Shown here piece after piece: positions 8,498 to 17,237 of a stretch of 64,000 bases of DNA; positions within the stretch are counted from its first letter, which is position 1; the number at the start of each line of letters is the position of its first letter. Source of the DNA: Planctomycetota bacterium. Lineage in GTDB: Bacteria; Planctomycetota; UBA1135. The stretch spans positions 144,785 through 208,784 of the forward strand of contig JASMMA010000001.1 in NCBI GenBank assembly GCA_030748415.1, written 5' to 3'. Position numbers and translations under genes: made by a program. The notes beneath the pieces are model-generated. The model was not told where the DNA came from and ran no database searches. It was given only the letters and a program-made list of their open reading frames with translations.

Positions 8498-10624
8498 ATG
8501 AATCAGAGACTTCCTCGCCTTATGTTGCTTGGCCTCGCTTTGGCTTTCGCGGCCTTTGTTGTCTTCGCCTTTTCCGACCATAGAACGGAAGACCCAGCCC
8601 AGCCGGAAATGGGCTCCCACCTTCCACTTCCTGTTTCTGAGGCAAATGATTCACTAGTTTCCTTTGATTCTAGTTCTGGCCGCACGAGTATCCCAGGCGA
8701 AAGCCCTTCTGATGAAAGCTTCATCCGAGGCAAGGTGGTGGATTCCTCCGGGCGTTCCATTCCAGGTGCTGAAGTGGCGCTCATTCAAGTAGAGGCTTTT
8801 GACGGTATCGGTCTAGAGAGAAGTTATCTCGCCCAGCAGGCTGGCTCTTTTGCTCCTTGTCGTTCGAGTGGCGAGTTTCGCTTGCTACCGCCCGCTCATG
8901 AAAGAGAGTGGCGGATTCTTGCTCGAGCGGATGGCTTTGCTTGGAAGCGTAGCCGTCCCCTTCGTAGGGGCGAAGAAGCACAACTTCAATTGGCTCGATT
9001 GGTCGAATTGCGTGGGCGATTGGTTGATTCAAATAAACAAGCTGTCGAGTCTGGGTCCATACGATTAAGCTCCGCTAAGGGAATGTTAGATGATCTACCA
9101 GGTCTTCAAAGCTCCAACCAAGATGGTGAATTTATTCTGATGGCACCTGGCGAAGGTTCTTACCGCCTAGAAGTCCGTTCTAGCGCTGGTCCCGATACTC
9201 TTTTAGAGCCTCTTGAAGTGAAAGCGGGAATGGCTCCCCTTGAAATAGAGCTGGATGGCAAAGTTGATTTAACGGTTCGAGTTCTCTCTGAAACCGGTGA
9301 TTTCCTTTCTCGGGTTCGCGTTGAATTGCAACCCACCAAGAAGAGCCTATCCGGGAGCCGCGTGGCCTGGACCGACAAAGAGGGTTGGGCCTCGTTTCGT
9401 TCTCTGCCTAGTGGGAGGTATTGGCTTGTTGCTGAAGCAGAGAACCGAATTCGAATGCGCCAGGGATATCGTCGTCAAGACGGCGCCCCCATGGATACCC
9501 TTGAGTTTGTTCTCCCTGTCGCAGCAAATGTGACCATCCATGTTCTTGACAAAGAAGGGAATTCCGTTCCTGGTTTTGAGGTTCTTCGGCAAAGTCGAAA
9601 CCGGGCCCGCGTTCGTGACGAGGCTCCCAACCAAATGCTGACCAACGATAGCGGGCGCTGCAACTGGGTGGGTTTGTTCCCGGGTGAGTATTTGTTTTTG
9701 GGTGGTGGGGGGCAACAGCAATCGCAACGAAGAGAAGAAGCGCTTGATGCTGAAGCCGAGGCGAAGCCCCTCCTCAATCAATCAAACCTACGGGCAACTT
9801 TACAAAGCGGAGAAAACCCAGAGCTCCAATTGGTTTTGAATGCTCATGCTCTTCCCCAGCTAAACTTTTATCACCCAACCCTATCCCTAGAAGGAGGACT
9901 TGCTGAGTTCTGGCCATTGCGGGCAGGGTCAAAGACCCATCCACTAAGTTCTGGAAAAGTGGATTCGAACGGGGTTGCTGAAATGTCACCCATTCCACCT
10001 GGCCGTTACCGCCTTTTATTTCAATTACCGTCAGAGAACGGGTCCCAAACATGTTGGATTCAAGGAGTACAAGTTTCAGAATCCGATAAACGTATCCAAA
10101 TAGATTTACCTTCTAGCTGGATTGAAGGTCATGTGAGCCACGAGGGGAACCCTGTTCAGGCAGAAGTGTATCCCGGAACAGGGGGCAACTCCCTTGCAAG
10201 CCTTTCCACGGACAAGGGAAACTCTTTTCGGTTTGAGTTCCTTTCAGCCGGCACTTATTCCGTTTACCTTCATTCTCTAGGCAAGCTCCCTTGGGAATCA
10301 CCTTCCTTAAGCTTAGATGGGCGCGCAGGGGTTCACTTAGGTTCTATTGCCTTGGAATCCGCAGCCTCCTTGGGTGGTGTTGTGAAGGGGTTGCCGCCTA
10401 TGAAACGAAATTCCTTCAATATCCGCTTCATCCAGGTTTTTGATTCCACCGGCGAGCTGTTGCACACTGCATCCTTAGATGATGGCGGCGCTTTTCAATT
10501 TGAAGGCCTGAGACCTGGCACTGCAAAGATTCAGGTCCAAACGGGGAAAAAGGTCGTTTTTGAAAAAAACGTGCAACTCCGTGCTGGGGGGCGGGAATAC
10601 CTGGAAGTTTTACTTGGGAGCTGA
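8498..10624 (+). CDS. exported or membrane-anchored carboxypeptidase-regulatory-like (beta-sandwich) repeat protein
   Basis: A TTG nine bases upstream is possible, but ATG (MNQRLPRLMLLGLALAFAAF...) is preferred. One hydrophobic helix at residues 8-25 serves as signal or anchor and is followed by a low-complexity linker. Several CarboxypepD_reg/transthyretin-like modules follow: IRGKVVDSSGRSIPGAEVAL near 75, VELRGRLVDSNKQAVESGSI near 170, VDLTVRVLSETGDFLSRVRV near 260, and later ones near 345, 545 and 635. Each has the xGxVxDxxGxxxxGaxV beta-hairpin signature. Such modules normally mediate folding or adhesion rather than catalysis; no zinc-peptidase domain is present. A hairpin-like sequence occurs just after the stop (CTTTCCAGGAAAG), but without a T tract. 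Confidence 0.75.
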   Translation: MNQRLPRLMLLGLALAFAAFVVFAFSDHRTEDPAQPEMGSHLPLPVSEANDSLVSFDSSSGRTSIPGESPSDESFIRGKVVDSSGRSIPGAEVALIQVEAFDGIGLERSYLAQQAGSFAPCRSSGEFRLLPPAHEREWRILARADGFAWKRSRPLRRGEEAQLQLARLVELRGRLVDSNKQAVESGSIRLSSAKGMLDDLPGLQSSNQDGEFILMAPGEGSYRLEVRSSAGPDTLLEPLEVKAGMAPLEIELDGKVDLTVRVLSETGDFLSRVRVELQPTKKSLSGSRVAWTDKEGWASFRSLPSGRYWLVAEAENRIRMRQGYRRQDGAPMDTLEFVLPVAANVTIHVLDKEGNSVPGFEVLRQSRNRARVRDEAPNQMLTNDSGRCNWVGLFPGEYLFLGGGGQQQSQRREEALDAEAEAKPLLNQSNLRATLQSGENPELQLVLNAHALPQLNFYHPTLSLEGGLAEFWPLRAGSKTHPLSSGKVDSNGVAEMSPIPPGRYRLLFQLPSENGSQTCWIQGVQVSESDKRIQIDLPSSWIEGHVSHEGNPVQAEVYPGTGGNSLASLSTDKGNSFRFEFLSAGTYSVYLHSLGKLPWESPSLSLDGRAGVHLGSIALESAASLGGVVKGLPPMKRNSFNIRFIQVFDSTGELLHTASLDDGGAFQFEGLRPGTAKIQVQTGKKVVFEKNVQLRAGGREYLEVLLGS

Positions 10625-10830
10625 AACCCGCCCAAGGTCTTTCCAGGAAAGGGCTTGTGAGCAAATTACATTTGGCTCCCCCTCCTATAATCAATATGCA
10701 GATTCCTAAGTTTTCCCATTGTTTTCACCCTCAAGCCCTCATATTGGTATAAACTGTTGGTGTTGCCTGCAAGAATCTTGTGGGTTTTCCCCATCCTCTC
10801 CTTCCCCTGGAATCCCTTTAGGACCCCAAA

Positions 10831-12228
10831 ATGAAGAATTACCTACTCCTCGGAGTCTTGGCTCTTGGCTTAACTGCATCTGCTCAAGCTCAAACTACTT
10901 TCCTTTCTGAAGATTTTTCTTCAGGTGCTGTCCCTCCTGCTGGTTGGACCGAATTTAACAATGGCAACGCCCTTGGTTGGGAGCTTGGCGCTCTAAACGG
11001 CGACGCTGCTTTCCATAACGATGACTCTGGTTGGAATGACAACAGCCTAATGTCTCCTGCCATGGACCTTTCTGCGACTGCCGCTGCTTTCATTCATGCA
11101 CAGCAGAACGTTGCTTGGGCTTCCTGGGGTGACCAGCACATGATTGATGTGTCCCTAGATGGTGGCCTGACTTTCATCAATGTTATGAACGATCCCATCG
11201 TGGATGGTACTTCTACCATCATGACCGACATTTCTGCTCATGCAGGAATCAATGGTGTCAACATTTCATTCCACTACACGGGCGATTACGCCTCTGAGTG
11301 GGCAGTCGATGACATCTCCGTTTCCGACTCCAACACTGGACCTCCTCCACCTTTGACCCCTTGGACCGTAAACCTTCCTACTGCTTTCCGTGCCTCTGGT
11401 GGCCCAGTAGATGATTTCGAATCCTACGGTGGAACACCACCCGCTGACATGGCTTTGACCAATGTGGATCCTCTTACCGGGACCGTGGACCCAGAAGCAT
11501 TTTGTGTCATTGATGGCAGTTCAGGCTTGGGTGCTAACAGTGGTACCGCATGTCTAGAAATGGGGCTCGACCCACTTTCAAATAACTACCATGATGTTCG
11601 TAATGCCATGGTGTTGGGGCTTTCAGGAAGTGCCGCTCCCTTAACCATCGACTTCGCTGGAGTTGACCACGGAGATGAAATCCACCCATTTGATGGCATC
11701 TGGATTTCCAACGATGGCGCAAACTGGGCGCATGTCCTTGCTGATTGGTGGACCATGCCTTACTTGGGCTGGGGCTCCATGACTGACGTTGCCCTAGATG
11801 ACTCTAGCATTGACACTACCGCTGACTACTATGTCATGTTTGCCCAAGAGGATAACTTTCCTTACGGCTACCTGGATGGCATTGGGATTGATGACCTCGA
11901 CCTTGATTCCCCACCTGCTGGTGCGACCTTGGCCGTTACAAACCTTGTCTCTGGCGCTGTAGCTGATGTGAGCATTGACAACGCGACCCCTAACGGCTTG
12001 ACCTACTTCGTATGGTCTATTAAAGGTGGTGGACCCGTTTCCACACCTTATGGTACTGGCGATGTGAGCCCTCCTTACAATGTCATTCCATTGACTGCTG
12101 ATGGTGCTGGACATGCTGGCATGACTCAAAACGTTCCTGCTGGGATGACTGGCAAGGACATATGGTTCCACGGTGCCGATGTGGGTTCTGCTTCCATGCT
12201 GAATTCTTTGGCCATGACCATTCAGTAA
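10831..12228 (+). CDS. secreted choice-of-anchor/adhesin-like two-domain protein (first of tandem pair)
   Basis: A textbook signal peptide (MKNYLLLGVLALGLTASAQA, cleaved before QTTF) starts this 465-residue protein. Domain 1 (about 21-165) resembles the MAM/cleaved-adhesin or choice-of-anchor J fold: LSEDFSSG..PAGWTEFN.. through EWAVDDISV. A proline-rich linker (GPPPPLTPW) leads to domain 2 (about 185-365), which repeats the same kind of fold and ends DGIGIDDLDLD. The C-terminal ~85 residues form a tail with the pattern YFVWSIKGGGP...YGTGDVSPPY, ending ASMLNSLAMTI. These are extracellular carbohydrate- or surface-binding folds; the ligand is unknown. A TATAAT hexamer at 10686 in the 206-nt upstream gap is a weak promoter candidate. 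A strong terminator follows, so it is probably its own unit. Confidence 0.75.
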   Translation: MKNYLLLGVLALGLTASAQAQTTFLSEDFSSGAVPPAGWTEFNNGNALGWELGALNGDAAFHNDDSGWNDNSLMSPAMDLSATAAAFIHAQQNVAWASWGDQHMIDVSLDGGLTFINVMNDPIVDGTSTIMTDISAHAGINGVNISFHYTGDYASEWAVDDISVSDSNTGPPPPLTPWTVNLPTAFRASGGPVDDFESYGGTPPADMALTNVDPLTGTVDPEAFCVIDGSSGLGANSGTACLEMGLDPLSNNYHDVRNAMVLGLSGSAAPLTIDFAGVDHGDEIHPFDGIWISNDGANWAHVLADWWTMPYLGWGSMTDVALDDSSIDTTADYYVMFAQEDNFPYGYLDGIGIDDLDLDSPPAGATLAVTNLVSGAVADVSIDNATPNGLTYFVWSIKGGGPVSTPYGTGDVSPPYNVIPLTADGAGHAGMTQNVPAGMTGKDIWFHGADVGSASMLNSLAMTIQ

Positions 12229-12247
12229 TCATCTTCTGATGTTTCAA

Positions 12248-12290
12248 ATGACTCCCTCTCCTATTGTTGAGAGGGAGTCATTCTTTTTCC
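12248..12290 (+). terminator. intrinsic terminator after the first choice-of-anchor gene
   Basis: The arms ATGACTCCCTCTC (12248-12260) and GAGAGGGAGTCAT (12269-12281) form a 13-bp perfect stem around an 8-nt loop. A T-rich tail (TTCTTTTT) follows. This is a canonical Rho-independent terminator 20 nt after the stop codon. It separates the two tandem paralogues into different transcripts unless it is read through. Confidence 0.9.
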
Positions 12291-12318
12291 CGAGTAAAGG
12301 ATTTCCCTACCAAAAAAA

Positions 12319-13713
12319 ATGAAAAACCGCATCCCCCTTCTTGGCTTTGCTCTCTTGCTTTCAGCATCAGCCCACGCCCAAACTACCTTCCTGTCCGAGG
12401 ACTTTTCTTCTGGACTCGTTCCGCCTCCAGGCTGGACCGAACTTAACAACGGCAATGACCTTGGTTGGGAGCTTGGCGCTCTGACTGGGAATGCTGCCTT
12501 CCATGACGATTACAGCGGGTGGAATGACAACCACCTCATGTCTCCTGCCATGGACCTTTCTGGAACTGTTGCCGCTTACGCCCACGCTCAACAGGACATT
12601 TATTTTGCCTCATGGCGAGACCATCATTATGTGGATGTTTCTGTTGATGGTGGTTTAACCTTCAACATGATTCTGGACGACTTTTCTGGTGACGGACTCT
12701 CCACTTTGAGCGCTGACATTTCTGCCTACGCAGGTGTAAATGGTGTAAATGTTTCCTACCACTACACCGGCGATTTCGCCTCAGAATGGACCATTGATGA
12801 TATTGAAGTCAATGACTCTGCAACTCCTCCTCCCGCACCTTTGGTGCCTTGGACGGTGAATCTTCCGACCGCCTTCCGAAATGGCGGCATGGATGATTTT
12901 GAATCCTACGGTGGAACACCACCCGCTGATATGGCTTTGACCAATGTGGATCCGCTTACTGGGAGCGTGGACCCAGAAGCATTTTGTGCCATTGATGGCA
13001 GTTCAGGCTGGGGTGCCAACGGTGGTGCCGCATGTCTAGAAATGGGACTCGACCCATTTTCAAATAACTACCATTATGTTCGTAATGCAATGGTGTTGGG
13101 GCTTTCAGGAAGTGCCGCTCCCTTAACCATCGACTTCGCGGGAGTTGACCACGGAGATGAAATCGACCCCATTGATGGGATTTGGATTTCTGAGGATGGC
13201 GCCAACTGGGCGCATGTCCTTTCGGATTGGTATTCCATGCCTTATCTAGCTTGGGGCTCTATGGCCGGAATTGCTTTGGACGATTCTCGAATTGATACGA
13301 CAGGCAATTACTATGTTATGTTCGCCCAAGAAGATAACTTCCCATACGGATACCTGGATGGCATTGGAATCGATGACCTTGACTTAGGGGCAGGTGGACC
13401 TCCTCCTCCAACTCTTTCGGTCAATAGTCTGACTGCAGGCGCAACTGCTAATGTCAGTATTGATTATGCAACTCCTAACAATGTGGCCTACTTTGTATGG
13501 TCCGTTGCTGGGGGCGGTCCCATCAGTACTCCATTCGGTCAAGGAATGGTGAGCCCTCCATTTACGGTCATCCCTTTGACGACTGATGGGGCAGGTCATG
13601 CAGGCATGAGCCAGAATGTTCCCCCCGGGACAACGGGCATGAGTGTCTGGTTCCACGGCGCAGACGCAGGTTCAGCGAGCATGCTGAATGCCTTGGCGTT
13701 GACCATTGGATAG
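12319..13713 (+). CDS. secreted choice-of-anchor/adhesin-like two-domain protein (second of tandem pair)
   Basis: This is a paralogue of the preceding gene with the same architecture: signal peptide (MKNRIPLLGFALLLSASAHA), domain 1 (about 21-165), linker PPPAPLVPW, domain 2 (about 180-365) and a C-terminal tail ending ASMLNALALTI. Identity is unusually high at nucleotide level in the middle of domain 2 (compare 12897-13150 with 11412-11665), where long identical runs occur. The N-terminal domain and the tail are more diverged. It lies 38 nt after the terminator of its neighbour, and few promoter-like bases fit between them, so read-through expression is possible. It is probably an exported surface or matrix protein; no catalytic motif was seen. 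Confidence 0.75.
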   Translation: MKNRIPLLGFALLLSASAHAQTTFLSEDFSSGLVPPPGWTELNNGNDLGWELGALTGNAAFHDDYSGWNDNHLMSPAMDLSGTVAAYAHAQQDIYFASWRDHHYVDVSVDGGLTFNMILDDFSGDGLSTLSADISAYAGVNGVNVSYHYTGDFASEWTIDDIEVNDSATPPPAPLVPWTVNLPTAFRNGGMDDFESYGGTPPADMALTNVDPLTGSVDPEAFCAIDGSSGWGANGGAACLEMGLDPFSNNYHYVRNAMVLGLSGSAAPLTIDFAGVDHGDEIDPIDGIWISEDGANWAHVLSDWYSMPYLAWGSMAGIALDDSRIDTTGNYYVMFAQEDNFPYGYLDGIGIDDLDLGAGGPPPPTLSVNSLTAGATANVSIDYATPNNVAYFVWSVAGGGPISTPFGQGMVSPPFTVIPLTTDGAGHAGMSQNVPPGTTGMSVWFHGADAGSASMLNALALTIG

Positions 13714-13738
13714 AAAATAGAATCCTAAGGTGAAATAA

Positions 13739-13774
13739 GAGCACCCCCCTCCCGAGGTGGGTGCTCACTTTTTT
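13739..13774. terminator. terminator between convergent genes
   Basis: GAGCACCC (13739-13746) pairs with GGGTGCTC (13759-13766), and the right arm is followed by ACTTTTTTG. It serves the plus-strand choice-of-anchor gene. It sits directly before the stop of the convergent HEAT/TPR gene (13783), so it may also work for the minus strand, where the exit sequence is less T-rich. Confidence 0.85.
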
Positions 13775-13782
13775 GCCCAGGC

Positions 13783-16599
13783 TTAAGGCGCATACTTTTC
13801 GAGTAAATGGCTGAGTGCTGGGTTCCTAGAAGAGAGCCGAGCTGGCAATATTGCAGCGGCATCAGGGTCTTTCTGAAGATAAGCCTCAAGAGAAATGCTC
13901 TCAGGTTGAAGAAGCTGATTGCAAACAGCAATTCCAATTCGGGGCTCTCGCTGAACCGCATCAATGGCTCCGGAGCGTTGTATAGAGTTCTGAAATGCGC
14001 TTATTGCCTCTGAGTACTTGCCGCCGGCAATGAGGGACCAACCAAGGTAAGAGTGGAATCGGCGATCTTGTTTCCAACGAAAGAGTGCCCGTTGGACCAA
14101 TGAAAAAAGCTCGCTACTATCGTCATGTAGCATGAGACGAGTTTGGATTTTGTCTAGAACTAGGCCCGAGTTTGTCCAGAATAATGGGGAGATGGAGGTA
14201 GAGCTTTGTTTTTCGACCCTTCGATTGGAAGATAGGGGCTCAGTGACCGACAGTATTTGTTTTGAGAGAGCGGCTGATTTTGGAAGAGTGGCATCGTGAG
14301 TCGCTAAGACCCATAGCCGGTCCGGGTGATAGTTGTGCTGACCCGAGTTTGCTTCCAGCGCAGAGGCTAGAGCATCGTCAGCCCATTTATTGTGTTGAGC
14401 AAGTGCATTCAAAGAGTGCAAGAAAGTGCTTTCCTGTGTGCGCAAACGGGCAATAGAAAAGGCTGTGTTTCCAGGCAAGGGTCTCGGTGCTGGGTTGTTG
14501 AGCAATGAGAGGCACTCCTCAAGCAAAAGGGGGAGGTCTTTCGGGAGGGGATTAGCGGCTTGGCCTCGAAGGCGGGCCTTTGTGAGTACTTCGGCATCTC
14601 TGTTGGATTCTTGCTGGTGAGAAATGCGAAGGCACTCATCTCTGAGAATCCCTGTGTCATGGCTTAGAAGTTGGGTCACGAGGAAAGCAGAAGATGTTGG
14701 AGAAAGCCTTTGGTCTTCAAAGTCTTGCAAGAGCCCCACACAAACTTCTTGAGATTGGGGCAAGGCCTCTGCAAGTGATTTTGCAATCAAGCGAGCAAGG
14801 CCCTGGTTTGGCTTGGGGGCTCGGAGCCAGTCGGCCCAAGTTTCAAACTCAGATGGTTGAGGAGACTTTGCGAGCAGAGTCGCGGCAACTACTTGGAAGT
14901 TAGGAGAGAAATCAGAGAATCGATGATAGATATGTCGGCGCGCGGACTGCTCCATGGAAATCAAAGCCGCGGCGGTGATGTCTTGCAGGGAAAGTGGTAA
15001 AGAATCCTTGAGTGCCCACCAAGAGCGAAACAAGGGTTTAGCTTTCTCTTCGGTTAGGAGAAGGCCCGCCCAATCAACTACCTTTGGGTGGGAAAGAGCG
15101 TCTGGAGTTTGAAGCCAATCGACAAAAACAAGAAGAGCCTCATCAGAACCGAGAGCAATCAAGTTGCTAAGAAGGTGGTCTCGAACATGTGGATATTGTT
15201 CTTCCTTGAGTCGGCTTTCATAAAATTCGGCCACCTCTTTAGGAGAAAGAACTGTTGATAAGATTCGTCTTCCGAGGAACTGGGATTTCGGGCCGCTTCC
15301 TTTGGTGTACTCCTTATAAATACTCAGTAAGTCCTCAGTGGGTTCAACCTTCCAGGCGGCTTCAGCCACAAGGAAGGCCGTAGCAGTTGACTGAAGAGAG
15401 GGAAGTTTAGGGAGGAAGCGCATCCTTTCCTCGTGTGTGCCATGTTTGCACAAAATAAGGGCTGCGTAACCAGCAGCTTGCGGTGGAATATGAACAATGC
15501 GCTTTCGGAATGCTTCCAAAACTTCTTGGCTTACCCAGGGGACCATGCCGATTGAGAGAGCATTCAAGATGGCTTCATCTTGGCTTTCTTGAAGCAAAGA
15601 AAGGAGGCGAGGTGCCCAAATATTCCCCTCGCTTCTGAGAAGTTTCAGGATGCATTGAGTTCTTAAACTAGAATCCAGCTCCGTATCTTGCGCCCACTTG
15701 AAGAGGGTAGAGTTTGAAATGGAAGACGGAGCTTGATGAATCAGAAAACGAGTCCCTTCGGAGTCAATAGTTCGGTTTGGCCCCAAATCTAGGGCTTGGG
15801 CGTTGAGAGCCCAAGCGTGGCGGTCGAGGGCAGCCCACAAAGCTTGGTGGGATGGGTTTGTTGATTCCGAAGGGGCCAGGTGCTGCCACCAAGAAGCAGT
15901 CCAATGTGCGGCCTTTTCTTTTTCAAGACCCTGGTCAAGAAGCAAGGCTTGGAAAAGGAATCGATCCAAAGGTGCCCAAGATTCAATCGTTACTTCTAGA
16001 AGAGAGGCGAGCTCCGTTTCGGGAAGAGCTTTCGCAAGAAGAGAATTAAGGTAATCAGTTCGGAGGCCCTTTTGGTTTTGAAGAATCCAGGCGACTCCAT
16101 GGAGGGGCGGTTTTCCTTCTTGGATTTGGGTGCGGAGAACCAGAATGGACTCCTTTGTCGGTGGAGGGAATGAAGGGCGTGCGTATAAACCTGAAGCCCA
16201 AGAAGTTTGAGTAGCAGCCGAAAAAACGCCCTTATCCGTTGTGGAGACAAGTAAGTCTGCTAAAGCGTAAGCAGGAACAAAATTGGGAGAGAGAAACCCA
16301 GAAAGGAGAGCAGCTTCCTTTTGAAGTTGGGGGTCCGAATGGAGGAGGCACCGTTCTAAAAGTTTTGCATGTTCCGGCGTGTTCGGAAAGGCGCGAGAGC
16401 TTGCATGGAGAAGAGAGACCTTGTCTTGAATGTTGCTCGATTCCCAAGAGGAATTGAGGAGTTCAGAAATATTTTCGCCTGCATCATGTTGAGCGTTCAG
16501 CTCCAGAGCGAGCGATGGGATCGAACGGCTTGGGGATTGCTCCTGAAGAGGAAGCAAGAAAGGGAAAGAAAGAAAGGAGGAGAAAAGGAGAGGAGTCAT
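13783..16599 (-). CDS. large secreted HEAT/TPR repeat protein
   Basis: This 938-residue protein has an N-terminal signal-like hydrophobic stretch (MTPLLFSSFLSFPFLLPLQEQS). Most of it is helical HEAT-like sequence without catalytic motifs. Near the C-terminus (about 845-900) a TPR-like unit is readable (YLGWSLIAGGKYSEAISAFQ). It is the last gene of a four-gene minus-strand operon and overlaps the upstream nucleotidyltransferase stop by 4 nt, so it is translationally coupled. Its link with three cofactor/sulfur-type enzymes is unexplained; it could be a co-expressed periplasmic scaffold or simply share the promoter. It is the largest of three HEAT-like exported proteins within 13 kb. Confidence 0.7.
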   Translation of the reverse strand: MTPLLFSSFLSFPFLLPLQEQSPSRSIPSLALELNAQHDAGENISELLNSSWESSNIQDKVSLLHASSRAFPNTPEHAKLLERCLLHSDPQLQKEAALLSGFLSPNFVPAYALADLLVSTTDKGVFSAATQTSWASGLYARPSFPPPTKESILVLRTQIQEGKPPLHGVAWILQNQKGLRTDYLNSLLAKALPETELASLLEVTIESWAPLDRFLFQALLLDQGLEKEKAAHWTASWWQHLAPSESTNPSHQALWAALDRHAWALNAQALDLGPNRTIDSEGTRFLIHQAPSSISNSTLFKWAQDTELDSSLRTQCILKLLRSEGNIWAPRLLSLLQESQDEAILNALSIGMVPWVSQEVLEAFRKRIVHIPPQAAGYAALILCKHGTHEERMRFLPKLPSLQSTATAFLVAEAAWKVEPTEDLLSIYKEYTKGSGPKSQFLGRRILSTVLSPKEVAEFYESRLKEEQYPHVRDHLLSNLIALGSDEALLVFVDWLQTPDALSHPKVVDWAGLLLTEEKAKPLFRSWWALKDSLPLSLQDITAAALISMEQSARRHIYHRFSDFSPNFQVVAATLLAKSPQPSEFETWADWLRAPKPNQGLARLIAKSLAEALPQSQEVCVGLLQDFEDQRLSPTSSAFLVTQLLSHDTGILRDECLRISHQQESNRDAEVLTKARLRGQAANPLPKDLPLLLEECLSLLNNPAPRPLPGNTAFSIARLRTQESTFLHSLNALAQHNKWADDALASALEANSGQHNYHPDRLWVLATHDATLPKSAALSKQILSVTEPLSSNRRVEKQSSTSISPLFWTNSGLVLDKIQTRLMLHDDSSELFSLVQRALFRWKQDRRFHSYLGWSLIAGGKYSEAISAFQNSIQRSGAIDAVQREPRIGIAVCNQLLQPESISLEAYLQKDPDAAAILPARLSSRNPALSHLLEKYAP

Positions 16600-17237
16600 G
16601 AAGAAGTGCGAAGCAATGATTCCAGGAGTTGGAGTTGTTCGGGAGTGTCCACATCTAGGAATGGACCCGGATCCCCCGCAAGTGGGACATTCAGGAGGAA
16701 CTCAGAGTTTTCGTGCACTAAATCCCTCAAGGACTGACCAGGGGCGAACTTCCGAAGTGTAGAAAGGCGTTCTTTAGGAACCAAAAGTGGGTGCCCGCCG
16801 CGGCCGCCAGGGGTGACCAAGCGGGCAAGTGTCTTTGCCGGTTCAGGGGCGGTTTTCCAGGCTTTGAGGAGTTGAGTGATGGCGTGGGGCGAAAGGAGAG
16901 GGATATCGCAAGGGTGAATCAAGCAGGCCTCAACCGTGGAGGGGAGCGCGTCGAGTGCGAGAAGGATGGAGCCAGTTCGGCCTGCTTTCGGATTGGGGTT
17001 GAGAATTATCTGGTCGGCTTCCAGTACAGGTTTTTGCTTCAGGGCGGCCTGGGATTCGTTCGAGAGCACAACGATGACATGGTCGGCTCCGCCTTGGCGA
17101 AGGGTGCGCACGAGGCGGGGGAGGACCCATTTCCCATTCAACTCAAGTGCTGCCTTGGGGTAGCCCAGTCTGGTCCCCGAGCCGGCCGCTAGTAAGATCC
17201 CACCTACCTGAGTTTGCTTAGGATTACTGGAGGGCAT
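16596..17237 (-). CDS. MobA/MocA-like NTP transferase
   Basis: This 213-residue Rossmann-type nucleotidyltransferase has the N-terminal signature GGILLAAGSGTRLGYPKAAL (residues 12-31), the nucleotide-binding loop of the NTP_transf_3 family. The later LIHPCDIPLLSP matches the metal/phosphate-binding DxP region of MobA/MocA, and GGRGGHPLLVP matches the family substrate loop. Homologues attach CMP or GMP to molybdopterin (MocA/MobA), while others make sugar or alditol nucleotides; the sequence alone does not decide. Its start overlaps the stop of the upstream PLP enzyme by 14 nt and its stop overlaps the next gene by 4 nt, so the operon is tight. Pairing with a desulfurase-like enzyme and an E1-like protein favours a cofactor role. 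Confidence 0.8.
   Translation of the reverse strand: MPSSNPKQTQVGGILLAAGSGTRLGYPKAALELNGKWVLPRLVRTLRQGGADHVIVVLSNESQAALKQKPVLEADQIILNPNPKAGRTGSILLALDALPSTVEACLIHPCDIPLLSPHAITQLLKAWKTAPEPAKTLARLVTPGGRGGHPLLVPKERLSTLRKFAPGQSLRDLVHENSEFLLNVPLAGDPGPFLDVDTPEQLQLLESLLRTSS

Noticed and set aside
10831..13713. Tandem choice-of-anchor genes as an assembly duplication
   Set aside because: They differ at many positions outside the conserved patch and each has its own terminator, so they are true paralogues.
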